A DNA stretch of 64,000 bases from Sulfitobacter sp. LCG007 (GTDB lineage Bacteria; Pseudomonadota; Alphaproteobacteria; Rhodobacterales; Rhodobacteraceae): assembly GCF_040801785.1 (NCBI RefSeq), contig NZ_CP161805.1:2046001-2110000 (forward strand), given 5' to 3'. The position numbers and the translations under genes are program-made. Under the pieces are notes generated by a model. The model searched no databases and was not told the DNA's origin. It worked only from the letters and a program-made list of their open reading frames with translations. Positions 31,145 to 39,105 of the stretch are shown here, piece after piece; the first letter of the stretch is position 1, and each line of letters begins with the position of its first letter.

Positions 31145-31526
31145 CGTGGCGCCCGTCTTCGACCGGGGCCGTCGCAGGTTCTTCGCGCCAGGCCATCCGG
31201 GCGAGCGAGCGTGACATCGACTCGAGCGGGGTCATGAAGTCGGGCACCCGCACCGCCGCTATCAGGATCGCGATGACCCAGAAGAGATTGTTGTGCGTGA
31301 ACAGGGCCAGCACGGCCAGGATGCTGATGAGCTGAAGCTGCATGTGGTTGGACTTGTGCGCCATCCGCTCGGGTATCGCGTGCAAGGTGAGATAGAAGAT
31401 CCCAAGAAGCACGAAGATCGCGATGGCGCCGATCGTCACCGATGTGAACATCGGGTCCGATCCGTCGGGACCGGGAATGAAACCTGGCAGGTGATGCGGC
31501 GCCAGTTCGTGCAAAGTGTCTTCCAT
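31137..31526 (-). CDS. Small inner membrane protein, DUF3302/YiaW-like
   Basis: This 129-residue protein has two membrane segments: TIGAIAIFVLLGIFYLTLHA and, after IPERMAHKSNH, a second around LISILAVLALF...WVIAILIAAV. Size, the IP-x6-K-x-NH linker and co-transcription with a HlyD-type gene resemble the E. coli yiaW-yiaV pair. The ATG at 31526 has GGAGAG upstream. It is the first gene of a two-gene minus-strand operon with an inverted repeat just upstream. The role is unknown. Confidence 0.6.
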   Translation of the reverse strand: MEDTLHELAPHHLPGFIPGPDGSDPMFTSVTIGAIAIFVLLGIFYLTLHAIPERMAHKSNHMQLQLISILAVLALFTHNNLFWVIAILIAAVRVPDFMTPLESMSRSLARMAWREEPATAPVEDGRHDG

Positions 31527-31548
31527 GCTCACGTCTCTCCATGGTGAG

Positions 31549-31567
31549 TATCCGCAGATTGCGGATA
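31549..31567 (-). promoter_or_regulatory. Perfect inverted repeat upstream of the yiaW-like operon (possible operator)
   Basis: TATCCGCA and TGCGGATA form a perfect 8-bp inverted repeat around GAT, 22 bases upstream of the start codon at 31526. It is too short and lacks a T tract to be a terminator. A dimeric repressor site is plausible. No regulator gene is adjacent. Confidence 0.4.
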
Positions 31568-31686
31568 TGCCGAGGCCGGTCAACCTCGAAGGCTGCTCCA
31601 CGCGCATGGCTGGTCGATCGCCGTGGTCTGGACGCTGCGCTTTGCAATCCCTATATAAATGATCAACTACGAGCCCAGAGGTGCCC

Positions 31687-32049
31687 ATGACCCAGCCTGC
31701 CGAACCGCTCGAAGGCGCGCCGTTGATTGCGCCCTCCACCACGGACCACCCGCTTTACGACAACGTCGTCGAGGCCTGCCGGACGGTCTATGACCCCGAG
31801 ATTCCGGTGAATATCTACGAACTGGGACTGGTCTACACCATCGACATCAGCCCCGAGAACGAAGTTCGCGTTGCGATGTCTCTGACCGCACCCGGCTGCC
31901 CGGTGGCTGGCGAAATGCCCGGTTGGGTTGCCGATGCCGTGCTCTCGGTGCCGGGCGTGAAGGACGTGGACGTCCAGCTTACCTGGGAGCCGCCCTGGGG
32001 CATGGAGATGATGTCCGATGAGGCCCGGCTCGAACTGGGGTTCATGTAG
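31687..32049 (+). CDS. SufT-like Fe-S cluster assembly protein (DUF59/MIP18 family)
   Basis: This 120-residue protein has the DUF59 core: VYDPEIPVNIYELGLVYTID, then TAPGCPVAGEMPGWV with the conserved cysteine, and LTWEPPWGMEMMSDEARLEL. Such proteins help mature or carry Fe-S clusters in the SUF pathway. AGAGG lies six bases before the ATG at 31687; a GTG at 31681 abuts the ribosome site. The SufA-like gene follows 296 bases downstream behind a terminator, so they are separate transcripts. Confidence 0.85.
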   Translation: MTQPAEPLEGAPLIAPSTTDHPLYDNVVEACRTVYDPEIPVNIYELGLVYTIDISPENEVRVAMSLTAPGCPVAGEMPGWVADAVLSVPGVKDVDVQLTWEPPWGMEMMSDEARLELGFM

Positions 32050-32249
32050 CAGAGGGCAATCGCGCCCCACTGTCCTGTCTTGTGCCGGCCGCTTTCGCCG
32101 GGATCGTGTCAACCGATTGTTACATCCAGCGTCCATTCTCCTTCCGGGGGAGAAGGGAATCGCTGGGCCAACAGCTTGGCGATCTGTCCAACCCCCCATT
32201 CCGGGCTCCACGCGCTCCCCCGCGCGATCCGCATGCCGGCCCGTTCCGC

Positions 32250-32284
32250 GGCCGCCTGCCCCCGCATGGCAGGCGGCCATTTTT
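32250..32284 (+). terminator. Terminator between the SufT-like and SufA-like genes
   Basis: GGCCGCCTGCC (32250-32260) pairs perfectly with GGCAGGCGGCC (32268-32278), followed by ATTTTT. It ends transcription from the SufT-like gene. Nothing else is seen in the 200 bases before it. Confidence 0.85.
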
Positions 32285-32345
32285 CCTTGCCGGGGCTTGA
32301 GCCGCGGGCCATCCGGACTTACGTTCAGGGCAAAGGAGTTCCCAG

Positions 32346-32711
32346 ATGTTCGCCATACCCGGCAAGCAGGCCGTGAGCCTGACCCCCAAGGCGGCCGCGC
32401 AGGTCGTCAAGCTGATGAACGCCGGCGGCCATGCCGGTCTGCGTATCGGCGTGAAAAAGGGCGGCTGTGCGGGCATGGAATACACCATGGACTATGTCGC
32501 CGAAGCCGATCCCATGGACGAGGTGGTCGAACAGGAGGGCGCGCGGGTTCTCATCGCCCCGATGGCCCAGATGTTCCTGTTCGGAACCGAGATCGACTAC
32601 GAGACTTCACTTCTGGAATCCGGGTTCAAGTTCCGCAATCCGAACGTGACCGAAGCCTGCGGCTGCGGCGAATCGATCAAGTTCGACGAAAGCCTCTCCG
32701 CCGGAAAATAG
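32346..32711 (+). CDS. A-type Fe-S carrier protein (HesB/IscA/SufA family)
   Basis: This 121-residue carrier shows the three conserved cysteines: one in KKGGCAGMEY (about residue 41) and the pair in EACGCGES near residue 106. These bind and hand over Fe-S clusters. The N-terminus PGKQAVSLTPKAAAQVV is typical of the SufA/ErpA group. CAAAGGAG lies upstream. The TfoX-like gene follows after two bases, so both are co-transcribed. Confidence 0.88.
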   Translation: MFAIPGKQAVSLTPKAAAQVVKLMNAGGHAGLRIGVKKGGCAGMEYTMDYVAEADPMDEVVEQEGARVLIAPMAQMFLFGTEIDYETSLLESGFKFRNPNVTEACGCGESIKFDESLSAGK

Positions 32712-32713
32712 CG

Positions 32714-33037
32714 GTGGCCCTTTCCAGCGACCAGATCGATCAGGCGATCGAACTTTTCGACGGCGTGGGCCAGTTGTCATACCGGCGAATGTTCGGAGGC
32801 ATGTGCCTTTACAGCGACGGGACCGTGTTCGCGCTTATGCGAAGTGACGGGACGCTGATGCTGAAGGCGGTGGGGGATTTCAGGGATCGGGTCACTCGGG
32901 AAGGCTGGGTGCCCTGGCACCATGTCCGAAAGAACGGGACGCGCACCTCCATGCCCTACTGGGAAATTCCCGAAAGCGTGATCGACGAACCCGACACTGC
33001 GCGCGCGCTGGCGACCGAGTCGCTGGCGGCGATGTAG
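32714..33037 (+). CDS. TfoX/Sxy N-terminal domain protein
   Basis: This 107-residue protein starts at GTG 32714, two bases after the SufA-like stop. It has the TfoX_N pattern LFDGVGQLSYRRMFGGMCLY, then GTVFALMRSDGTLMLK, and the Pro-Tyr-Trp segment MPYWEIPE. The full-length Sxy C-terminal domain is absent. Full-length Sxy controls competence with CRP, but single-domain forms are common and of unknown role. Confidence 0.8.
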   Translation: MALSSDQIDQAIELFDGVGQLSYRRMFGGMCLYSDGTVFALMRSDGTLMLKAVGDFRDRVTREGWVPWHHVRKNGTRTSMPYWEIPESVIDEPDTARALATESLAAM

Positions 33038-33108
33038 GCTGCCCGCGCAAGATTGCCGCTGCATGTCGCCAATGATAGTCATCGGCAAAGCGATGCGAGG
33101 AGTGGGAC

Positions 33109-33858
33109 ATGCGACGCAAGCTGGCGGCAGGAAACTGGAAGATGAACGGCAGCCAGGGCGCGTTGAGCGAGCTTAACGAGCTTGCCGCGCGGCATCCGGA
33201 CAGCCCGGTCGAGATCCTCGTCTGTCCGCCCTTCCCCTACCTTCTTCCCGCCGCCGCCCTCTCGGAGGCCGGGCCTGTGCGCATCGGGGCGCAGGACTGT
33301 CATGCCGAGGCCAAGGGCGCCTTTACCGGCGATATCTCCGCGGAGATGATTGCCGATTGCGGCGCCACCCATGTCATCGTCGGACACTCCGAACGCCGCG
33401 CCGAGCATCATGAAAGCGACGAGATGGTGCGCGCCAAGGCGGCGGCCGCGCAGGCTGCGGGCCTCGTGGCCATCGTCTGCCTGGGAGAGAGCCTCGAGGA
33501 ACGCGAGGGCGGTCGGACGCTGGACGTTATCCGCCGCCAGCTTGCCGGGTCGGTGCCGCAGGGCAGCACCGGCGAGACGCTCGTGGTCGCCTATGAGCCG
33601 ATATGGGCCATCGGCACCGGGAAGGTCCCGACGCTCGAGCAGATCGGCGAGGTTCACGCGGATATGCGCGCGCAACTCGTAGAGCGGTTCGGCGAGGACC
33701 AGGGCAATGCCGTGCTCCTGCTCTACGGTGGCTCGGTAAAGCCCGGCAATGCCGCCGAGATCTTTGCCGTCGGCGACGTGGACGGCGCGCTGGTCGGCGG
33801 GGCCAGCCTGAAGGCGGCGGATTTTTCCCCCATCGTGACCGCTCTGGCCCAGTCGTAA
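33109..33858 (+). CDS. tpiA: Triosephosphate isomerase
   Basis: The enzyme interconverts dihydroxyacetone phosphate and glyceraldehyde 3-phosphate. The 249-residue TIM barrel has AAGNWKMNG (catalytic Lys12), the electrophilic histidine in VIVGHSERR, and the catalytic glutamate in VAYEPIWAIGTGK, followed by the flexible loop. LLYGGSVKPGNA is the phosphate-binding motif. GAGGAG precedes the ATG. A 12-bp perfect hairpin overlaps the stop codon. Confidence 0.96.
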   Translation: MRRKLAAGNWKMNGSQGALSELNELAARHPDSPVEILVCPPFPYLLPAAALSEAGPVRIGAQDCHAEAKGAFTGDISAEMIADCGATHVIVGHSERRAEHHESDEMVRAKAAAAQAAGLVAIVCLGESLEEREGGRTLDVIRRQLAGSVPQGSTGETLVVAYEPIWAIGTGKVPTLEQIGEVHADMRAQLVERFGEDQGNAVLLLYGGSVKPGNAAEIFAVGDVDGALVGGASLKAADFSPIVTALAQS

Positions 33859-33880
33859 GGTGCGCCTTGGCGCACCTTAC
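33855..33880. repeat. Perfect hairpin at the tpiA stop, related to the one at 51375
   Basis: GTAAGGTGCGCC and GGCGCACCTTAC form a perfect 12-bp inverted repeat with a TT loop. It contains the tpiA stop codon and separates tpiA from the convergent dctM gene. A near-identical hairpin (GTAAGGTGCGGC) occurs at 51375-51400, so this is a small dispersed palindrome and may also act as a bidirectional terminator. Confidence 0.6.
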
Positions 33881-33883
33881 CTG

Positions 33884-35278
33884 TCACCTCACGATGATTT
33901 CCGGCCCCATCAGCAGGGTCGGCAGCCAGGTGCTCAGGATCGGGATGTAGGTCACGAGGATCAGGAAGACGAAGAGTACCCCGAGGAAGGGCAGCGCCGC
34001 CTTGACCACGGCCATCATCGGCATCCGCGCCACGCCCGAGGTCACGAAGAGGTTCAGACCCACGGGCGGCGTGATCATCCCGATCTCCATGTTCACCACC
34101 ATGATGATCCCGAGGTGAATCGGGTCGATCCCGAGCGCGATCGCGATGGGAAAGACCAGCGGCGCGACGATGACGATCAGCCCCGACGGTTCCATGAACT
34201 GTCCGCCGATCAGCAGGATGACGTTCACGATGATCAGGAACATCACCGGCCCGAGCCCGGCCGCCAGCATCACGTTCGCGATATGCTGGGGCACCTGTTC
34301 GTCGGTGAGCACATGCTTGAGGATCAGCGCGTTGGCGATGATGAACATCAGCATCACGGTCAGCTTGCCCGCCTCGAAGAGCGTGTGGCGTGTGTCGCGG
34401 TGGAAGAAGCCGGTCACCAGTGCCAGTGGCTTGTCGAGCAGCGTCTTGTTGCGCCCCTCACCCGGCACGTGAAGCGGACCCATGTCGCGGTAAACGAAGG
34501 TCGCGACAAGGAAGGCATAGACGGCGGCCACGGCGGCAGCCTCCGTCGGCGTGAAGATGGCACCGGTCACGCCGGGGATTCCGTAGATGCCCACCATGAT
34601 GATCACGATCAGCATCAGGCCCCAGAAGGCGTCGCGGAAGCTGTCGAAGATCTCGCCCCAGCCCAGCCATTCGCCCTTCGGCAGGTCGCGCAGACGCGCC
34701 ATGATGTAGATTGCGACCATCAGCATGATGCCCGCGAGCAGGCCGGGGATCACGCCCGCAAGGAACATGCGCCCGACCGAGACATCGGTGGCCGAGGCGT
34801 AGACGACCATCACGATGGAGGGCGGGATCAGGATGCCCAGCGTGCCAGCGTTGCAGATCACCCCGGCCGCGAACTCCTTGGTATAGCCGACCCGCACCAT
34901 CGCCCCGATGACGATCGACCCGATGGCGACCACGGTTGCGGGCGATGACCCCGAAAGGGCCGCGAAGATCATGCAGGCCAGAACGCCCGCGATGGCAAGC
35001 CCGCCGCGCAGATGGCCGACGCAGGCGATGGAAAAGCGGATGATCCGCGACGCCACGCCGCCGGTGGACATGAAGGACGAGGCAAGAATGAAGAACGGAA
35101 TGGCCAGCAGCGTGTAATGCCCCGCCATGGCCTGAAAGAAGCTCGCAGCGATGGCCCCGAGCGATGTGTTGCTGAAGAGCAAAAGGAAGATCATCGAACT
35201 GATGCCGAGCGACACGGCGATGGGCACGCCGATGAACAGCAGGCCGACGATCATCACGAAGAGAAGAACGACCTCCAT
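33884..35278 (-). CDS. dctM: TRAP transporter large permease (DctM)
   Basis: This 464-residue membrane protein has about twelve hydrophobic segments and forms the substrate channel of a sodium-driven tripartite transporter. Typical DctM segments are GVPIAVSLGISS near the N-terminus, AALSGSSPATVVAIG, GTLGILIPPSIVMVVYA and ITPPVGLNLFV. It ends the dctP-dctQ-dctM operon, three bases after dctQ. The central loop (about residues 255-290) is longer than usual. The substrate cannot be read from the sequence. Confidence 0.93.
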   Translation of the reverse strand: MEVVLLFVMIVGLLFIGVPIAVSLGISSMIFLLLFSNTSLGAIAASFFQAMAGHYTLLAIPFFILASSFMSTGGVASRIIRFSIACVGHLRGGLAIAGVLACMIFAALSGSSPATVVAIGSIVIGAMVRVGYTKEFAAGVICNAGTLGILIPPSIVMVVYASATDVSVGRMFLAGVIPGLLAGIMLMVAIYIMARLRDLPKGEWLGWGEIFDSFRDAFWGLMLIVIIMVGIYGIPGVTGAIFTPTEAAAVAAVYAFLVATFVYRDMGPLHVPGEGRNKTLLDKPLALVTGFFHRDTRHTLFEAGKLTVMLMFIIANALILKHVLTDEQVPQHIANVMLAAGLGPVMFLIIVNVILLIGGQFMEPSGLIVIVAPLVFPIAIALGIDPIHLGIIMVVNMEIGMITPPVGLNLFVTSGVARMPMMAVVKAALPFLGVLFVFLILVTYIPILSTWLPTLLMGPEIIVR

Positions 35279-35281
35279 GGC

Positions 35282-35965
35282 TCAGCGCTCCGGATGCGTG
35301 GCCGAGAGGGCCTCGATGTCGTCCTCGGCCTCGTGGCTCACGATCATCGTGTCCTGCCGGCCGGCGAGGACGCGGATGAAGGCCTGCACGAAGCGCAGCA
35401 GGATGAGCGCGCAGCCGACCGGCAGCATGACATAGGGCACCACGTCCGGCAGCTTGTCGTAGGAATCGCCATCGTTGATCAGGTCCGGCAGAAAGCCGAG
35501 GATGGCGTTGGGAAACGGGATCTGGTCGGTTTCCATGAAGGCGCGGGAGCGGGTCTCGATGAAGCCGGTCGGAAACCAGCGGCCCGAGGTGACATCAAGC
35601 CCCGCAAAGGGCGCCCAGTAGTCCCATGCCCCCTTCATCAGCAGAACGGCATAGAGCACGCACACCGCGGCGGCGGCGATGGCCGTGACGCGGCGGGGTC
35701 CGGGCGGCAGGGCGCTGGTCAGCGCGTCGACGCCAAGGTGAGAGGTCTTCTTGATGCTGTAGCTGATTCCGAAGATCACCAGCCAGGCAAACAGCATCAG
35801 GACCGTCTCGAGGCTCCAGATGATGCTGGCATTGAAGACGTACCGCATGACCACGTTGACGAAGCTCAGCATGACCATGAGGCCGAGCATCAGCGCGATG
35901 AGCGTTTCTTCAAGATGATCGATGACTGTGCCGAAAAGGCCCGGCGGCTGTCGGTTGTCTTGCAT
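35282..35965 (-). CDS. dctQ: TRAP transporter small permease (DctQ)
   Basis: This 227-residue protein has four membrane segments, including LMLGLMVMLSFVNVVMRYVF, which carries the family arginine, and WSLETVLMLFAWLVIFGISY. It pairs with DctM. A periplasmic insert between segments three and four (around GRWFPTGFIETRSRAFMETD) is longer than in prototypes. I chose the ATG at 35965 with GGTGGGG before it; an ATG at 35980 is also possible. It lies between dctP and dctM. Confidence 0.88.
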   Translation of the reverse strand: MQDNRQPPGLFGTVIDHLEETLIALMLGLMVMLSFVNVVMRYVFNASIIWSLETVLMLFAWLVIFGISYSIKKTSHLGVDALTSALPPGPRRVTAIAAAAVCVLYAVLLMKGAWDYWAPFAGLDVTSGRWFPTGFIETRSRAFMETDQIPFPNAILGFLPDLINDGDSYDKLPDVVPYVMLPVGCALILLRFVQAFIRVLAGRQDTMIVSHEAEDDIEALSATHPER

Positions 35966-36044
35966 CGCTTGCCCCACCATTGGCCCTTTCCCAGGGCTGC
36001 CGGACACGGGCGGTCGGGCCGCCCGCATCCACATGATCGCTTGG

Positions 36045-37046
36045 TCAGTTCGCCGCGTTGAATTCCTGCGCGGCAGCGATGTTTTCGGCTCCGACGTCAC
36101 CTTCGAACTGCTCCCACACCGGCTTCATCGCCGCGACCCAGGCTTCGCGCTGCTCGGGGGTGAGTTCGCGCACCACGCCACCGGCATCGACGATCGCCTG
36201 TTTGGCTTCCTGGTTCACCTTCTCGGAGTCGGCATTCCGCTCGACCGTCACTTCCTCAAGGATGGTCAGGAACTGGTCGCGCACGGCCGGGTCCAGACTG
36301 TCGAGCCAGTCGACCGAGGCCACGACCATGTAGTCGATGATCCCGTGGTTCGTCTCGGTTATGCCGTCCTGCACCTCGAAGAACTTCTGGCCGTAGATGT
36401 TGGACCAGGTATTCTCCTGACCGTCCACGACACCCGTCTGCAGCGCGCCGTAGACCTCGGCGAAGGCCATCGGCTGCGGGGACGCCTTGAGCGCCTCCAT
36501 CTGCGCCACGAGCACATCCGAGGGCTGGACGCGGAATTTCAGCCCGGCGGCATCCTCGGGCATCTCGAGCGGCTTGTTGGCCGAGATCTGCTTCATGCCG
36601 TTATGCCAGAATTCGAGCCCCTGCAGGCCGCGCTTGGCCATCACGCTTTTCATCTTGTCGCCGATCTCGGAGTTCTGGAACGCGTCGACGGCGGAGATGT
36701 TCTTGAACATGAAAGGCAGGTCGAAAAGCCGATACTGCTTGGTGAAGCTCTCGAAGAGAGACAGGGACGGCGCGGCAAGCTGGATATCGCCGGTCAGGAT
36801 CGCCTCGAGTGCCTGCTCGTCGGTGTAAAGCGTCGAGTTCGGAAAGACCTCCATGCAGGCGGTACCGTTCATCTCGTCGTTGACCCGTTCGGCGAGCTGT
36901 GTGGCCGCGATCCCTTTCGGATGCTTGTCGGTGTTCACCACATGGCTGAACTTGATCACCATTTCACCGCTTTCGCAGGACGCGGCAACCGCGGATGCGC
37001 TGACACCCAGCGCGAATGCCGCAAGCGCGGCCGTCATGATCTTCAT
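36045..37046 (-). CDS. dctP: TRAP transporter substrate-binding protein (DctP)
   Basis: This 333-residue periplasmic binding protein has a signal peptide at about residues 1-21 ([20 protein letters not shown], then AA). The DctP pattern follows: IKFSHVVNTDKHPKG, then FDLPFMFKN and the ligand-binding arginine in GLKFRVQPSD. VVDGQENTWSNI is also typical. Relatives bind C4-dicarboxylates or other organic acids. It is the first gene of the operon; a hairpin lies about 115 bases upstream. Confidence 0.93.
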   Translation of the reverse strand: MKIMTAALAAFALGVSASAVAASCESGEMVIKFSHVVNTDKHPKGIAATQLAERVNDEMNGTACMEVFPNSTLYTDEQALEAILTGDIQLAAPSLSLFESFTKQYRLFDLPFMFKNISAVDAFQNSEIGDKMKSVMAKRGLQGLEFWHNGMKQISANKPLEMPEDAAGLKFRVQPSDVLVAQMEALKASPQPMAFAEVYGALQTGVVDGQENTWSNIYGQKFFEVQDGITETNHGIIDYMVVASVDWLDSLDPAVRDQFLTILEEVTVERNADSEKVNQEAKQAIVDAGGVVRELTPEQREAWVAAMKPVWEQFEGDVGAENIAAAQEFNAAN

Positions 37047-37161
37047 GTTAATTCCTCCCGGTGACTACCGTCATACTTGTTTTCATGCACGCCTCGGCGA
37101 GCGCGCTGGCGGCCATCAAACACGTAACCGGCGCCTTAAACAAGCATGAAGCCACCAGAAG

Positions 37162-37198
37162 GCCACACCGCCCCTTTTACTCGCTGGGGTGGTGTGGC
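37162..37198. promoter_or_regulatory. Long inverted repeat between dctP and the P450 gene
   Basis: GCCACACCGCCCC (37162-37174) and GGGGTGGTGTGGC (37186-37198) form a 13-bp stem with a single G-T pair and an 11-base loop. It lies between divergent dctP and P450 genes and has no T tract on either side. It may be an operator or a 5' leader structure. Confidence 0.35.
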
Positions 37199-37277
37199 AG
37201 AGGCGTTGTCAGAAGCCATCCGGAACAAGTCACTCCGATCATGGCCTTCCATTGCGTTGTCCCGGCAAGGAGGGAAT

Positions 37278-38462
37278 ATGATGCGCAGCTTCGAGCAGTC
37301 TCCGCTGGACCCGGATTTCGTCCAGGACCCCTATTCCGTCTATACCCGTCTGCGCGCGCAGGCGGGGGTGCAGTTCTGGGAAGACTACGGAATGGCGGCG
37401 GTTTTCGATGCCGCGTCCATCCAGTCCCTGCTGCGCGACCGCCGGCTCGGGCGCGCCATACCGGACGATCGGCGCCAGCCGGTGCCCGCGCATCTGCGCG
37501 ACTTCTACGCCGTCGATCACTTTTCGCTTCTGGACATGGAGCCGCCGGCGCACACCCGGCTGAGAGGCCTCGTGCTGCGCGCCTTCACCTCGCGGCGGAT
37601 ACGCGCGCTGACGGGCGAGATAGAAGAGATCGCCGACAGCCTCATCGACGCCTTTCCGGAAGGGCCATTCGATCTGATCCCGGCCTATTGCACCGAAGTA
37701 CCGGTGCGCATCATCGCGAGGCTGCTCGGCGTGCCCGAAACGAGCGCACCCGATCTTCTTCGCTGGTCCAATGCGATGGTCGCCATGTACCAGGCCCGGC
37801 GCAGCCGCGAGGTCGAGGACGCAGCCAACGCCGCGGCGCGGGAGTTTACGGCTTTCCTGCGCGACTACATCGCGATCCGGCGCAAGGACCCGCGCGACGA
37901 TCTGATCACCGAGCTGATCGCCGCCGAACAGGACGGAGAGCGACTGTCCTCGGACGAGTTGACCGGCACCGTCATCCTGCTGCTCAATGCCGGCCACGAG
38001 GCGACGGTGCATACGCTCGGAAACGGGGTCAAGGCGCTGCTCGGCCATGGTGCCGATCCGGCCTGGTTCACCGACGGCGCCATCGAAGGGACCGTCGAGG
38101 AGATCCTGCGCTACGACCCGCCGCTCCACATCTTCACGCGTCATGTGTATGAGGATCTGGTGATCGGCGGGCATCCGGTCTCGAAAGGCGCGCAGGTCGC
38201 GCTGGTACTCGGGGCAGCCGGGCGCGACCCCGCAGCCGTTCCCGAGCCGGACCGTTTCGAACCCCTGCGCGCGCAGCCAGTCCATGCCGCTTTCGGCGGC
38301 GGTCTGCATTTCTGTGTCGGCGCCCCGCTGGCGCGGCTTGAGATGCGCGTCGCCCTGCAGCGGCTGTTCGCCCGCCATCCCGCGCTCAGGCTGACCGAGG
38401 CGCCCCGCTACGGCGATACATACCACTTCCACGGCCTGTCGCGGCTGATGGTCGCGACTTGA
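37278..38462 (+). CDS. Cytochrome P450
   Basis: This 394-residue soluble P450 has the I-helix LLNAGHEATVHTLGN, where the usual Gly-x-Glu/Asp-Thr is present as GHEAT. The ExxR motif is EEILRYDPPLH and the heme loop is AFGGGLHFCVGAPLAR with Cys346 as ligand. AGGAGGG gives a strong ribosome site before ATG ATG. It resembles bacterial CYP107-type enzymes. No ferredoxin partner is adjacent. The gene is divergent from a TRAP operon, which might import a substrate (inference only). Confidence 0.92.
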   Translation: MMRSFEQSPLDPDFVQDPYSVYTRLRAQAGVQFWEDYGMAAVFDAASIQSLLRDRRLGRAIPDDRRQPVPAHLRDFYAVDHFSLLDMEPPAHTRLRGLVLRAFTSRRIRALTGEIEEIADSLIDAFPEGPFDLIPAYCTEVPVRIIARLLGVPETSAPDLLRWSNAMVAMYQARRSREVEDAANAAAREFTAFLRDYIAIRRKDPRDDLITELIAAEQDGERLSSDELTGTVILLLNAGHEATVHTLGNGVKALLGHGADPAWFTDGAIEGTVEEILRYDPPLHIFTRHVYEDLVIGGHPVSKGAQVALVLGAAGRDPAAVPEPDRFEPLRAQPVHAAFGGGLHFCVGAPLARLEMRVALQRLFARHPALRLTEAPRYGDTYHFHGLSRLMVAT

Positions 38463-38487
38463 TTCTACGCGCCCGGTCCGGTCGCGA

Positions 38488-38949
38488 TCAGAGCGGCAAG
38501 GCGTTGGTCGACTTGATCTCTTCCATGGAAAGAAGCGCCGTCACGTTGAACACGCGCACTTCCGAGATCAGCGCCTGATAGAAGGCGTCATAGGCCCGCG
38601 CGTTCCTGACCCGGACCTTGAGGATATAGTCGATGTCCCCCGCCAGCCGGTGGGCTTCCTGGACCTCCGGCCGGTCGCGCAGCGCCTTCAGGAACGAGCG
38701 CTGCCACTCGGCCTCATGCTCGGAGGTGCGGATCAGCACGAAGAAACAGGCCTCGAACCCCAGCGCCTCCGCATCCAGCATCACGGTCTGATGCCCAAGG
38801 ACTCCAGCCTCACGAAGCTTGCGGATCCGATTCCAGACCGGGGTCTTGGAACTGCCCACGCGGGAGGCGATTTCGTCGAGCGACTGGCTGGCGTCGCGCT
38901 GCAGCTCCGCGAGGATCTTCCTGTCGGTATCGTCTATCCGGACTGCCAT
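38488..38949 (-). CDS. Lrp/AsnC-family transcriptional regulator
   Basis: This 153-residue protein has an N-terminal winged-helix DNA-binding domain (IDDTDRKILAELQRDASQSL, recognition region RVGSSKTPVWNRIRKLREAG) and a C-terminal RAM effector domain with the AGDIDYILKV motif. It is divergent from the cysG operon and probably controls it, as in related bacteria. GGAGAAAGA precedes the ATG at 38949. A TATAAT hexamer on the minus strand (38995-39000) lies 46 bases upstream of the start. Confidence 0.9.
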   Translation of the reverse strand: MAVRIDDTDRKILAELQRDASQSLDEIASRVGSSKTPVWNRIRKLREAGVLGHQTVMLDAEALGFEACFFVLIRTSEHEAEWQRSFLKALRDRPEVQEAHRLAGDIDYILKVRVRNARAYDAFYQALISEVRVFNVTALLSMEEIKSTNALPL

Positions 38950-39105
38950 TCGTCTTTCTCCATGAACTTGGACCAAAACCCGCCTTTTCGCTCTATTATA
39001 GAACAATCGTCCTTATTGAAGCCGCATACTGGCGCCTGATCGGGAATATTTCCTATATTGATGAGGAAGTCAAAGCCAAGCCCCGGGGCATCGGACCGCA
39101 CCGCA

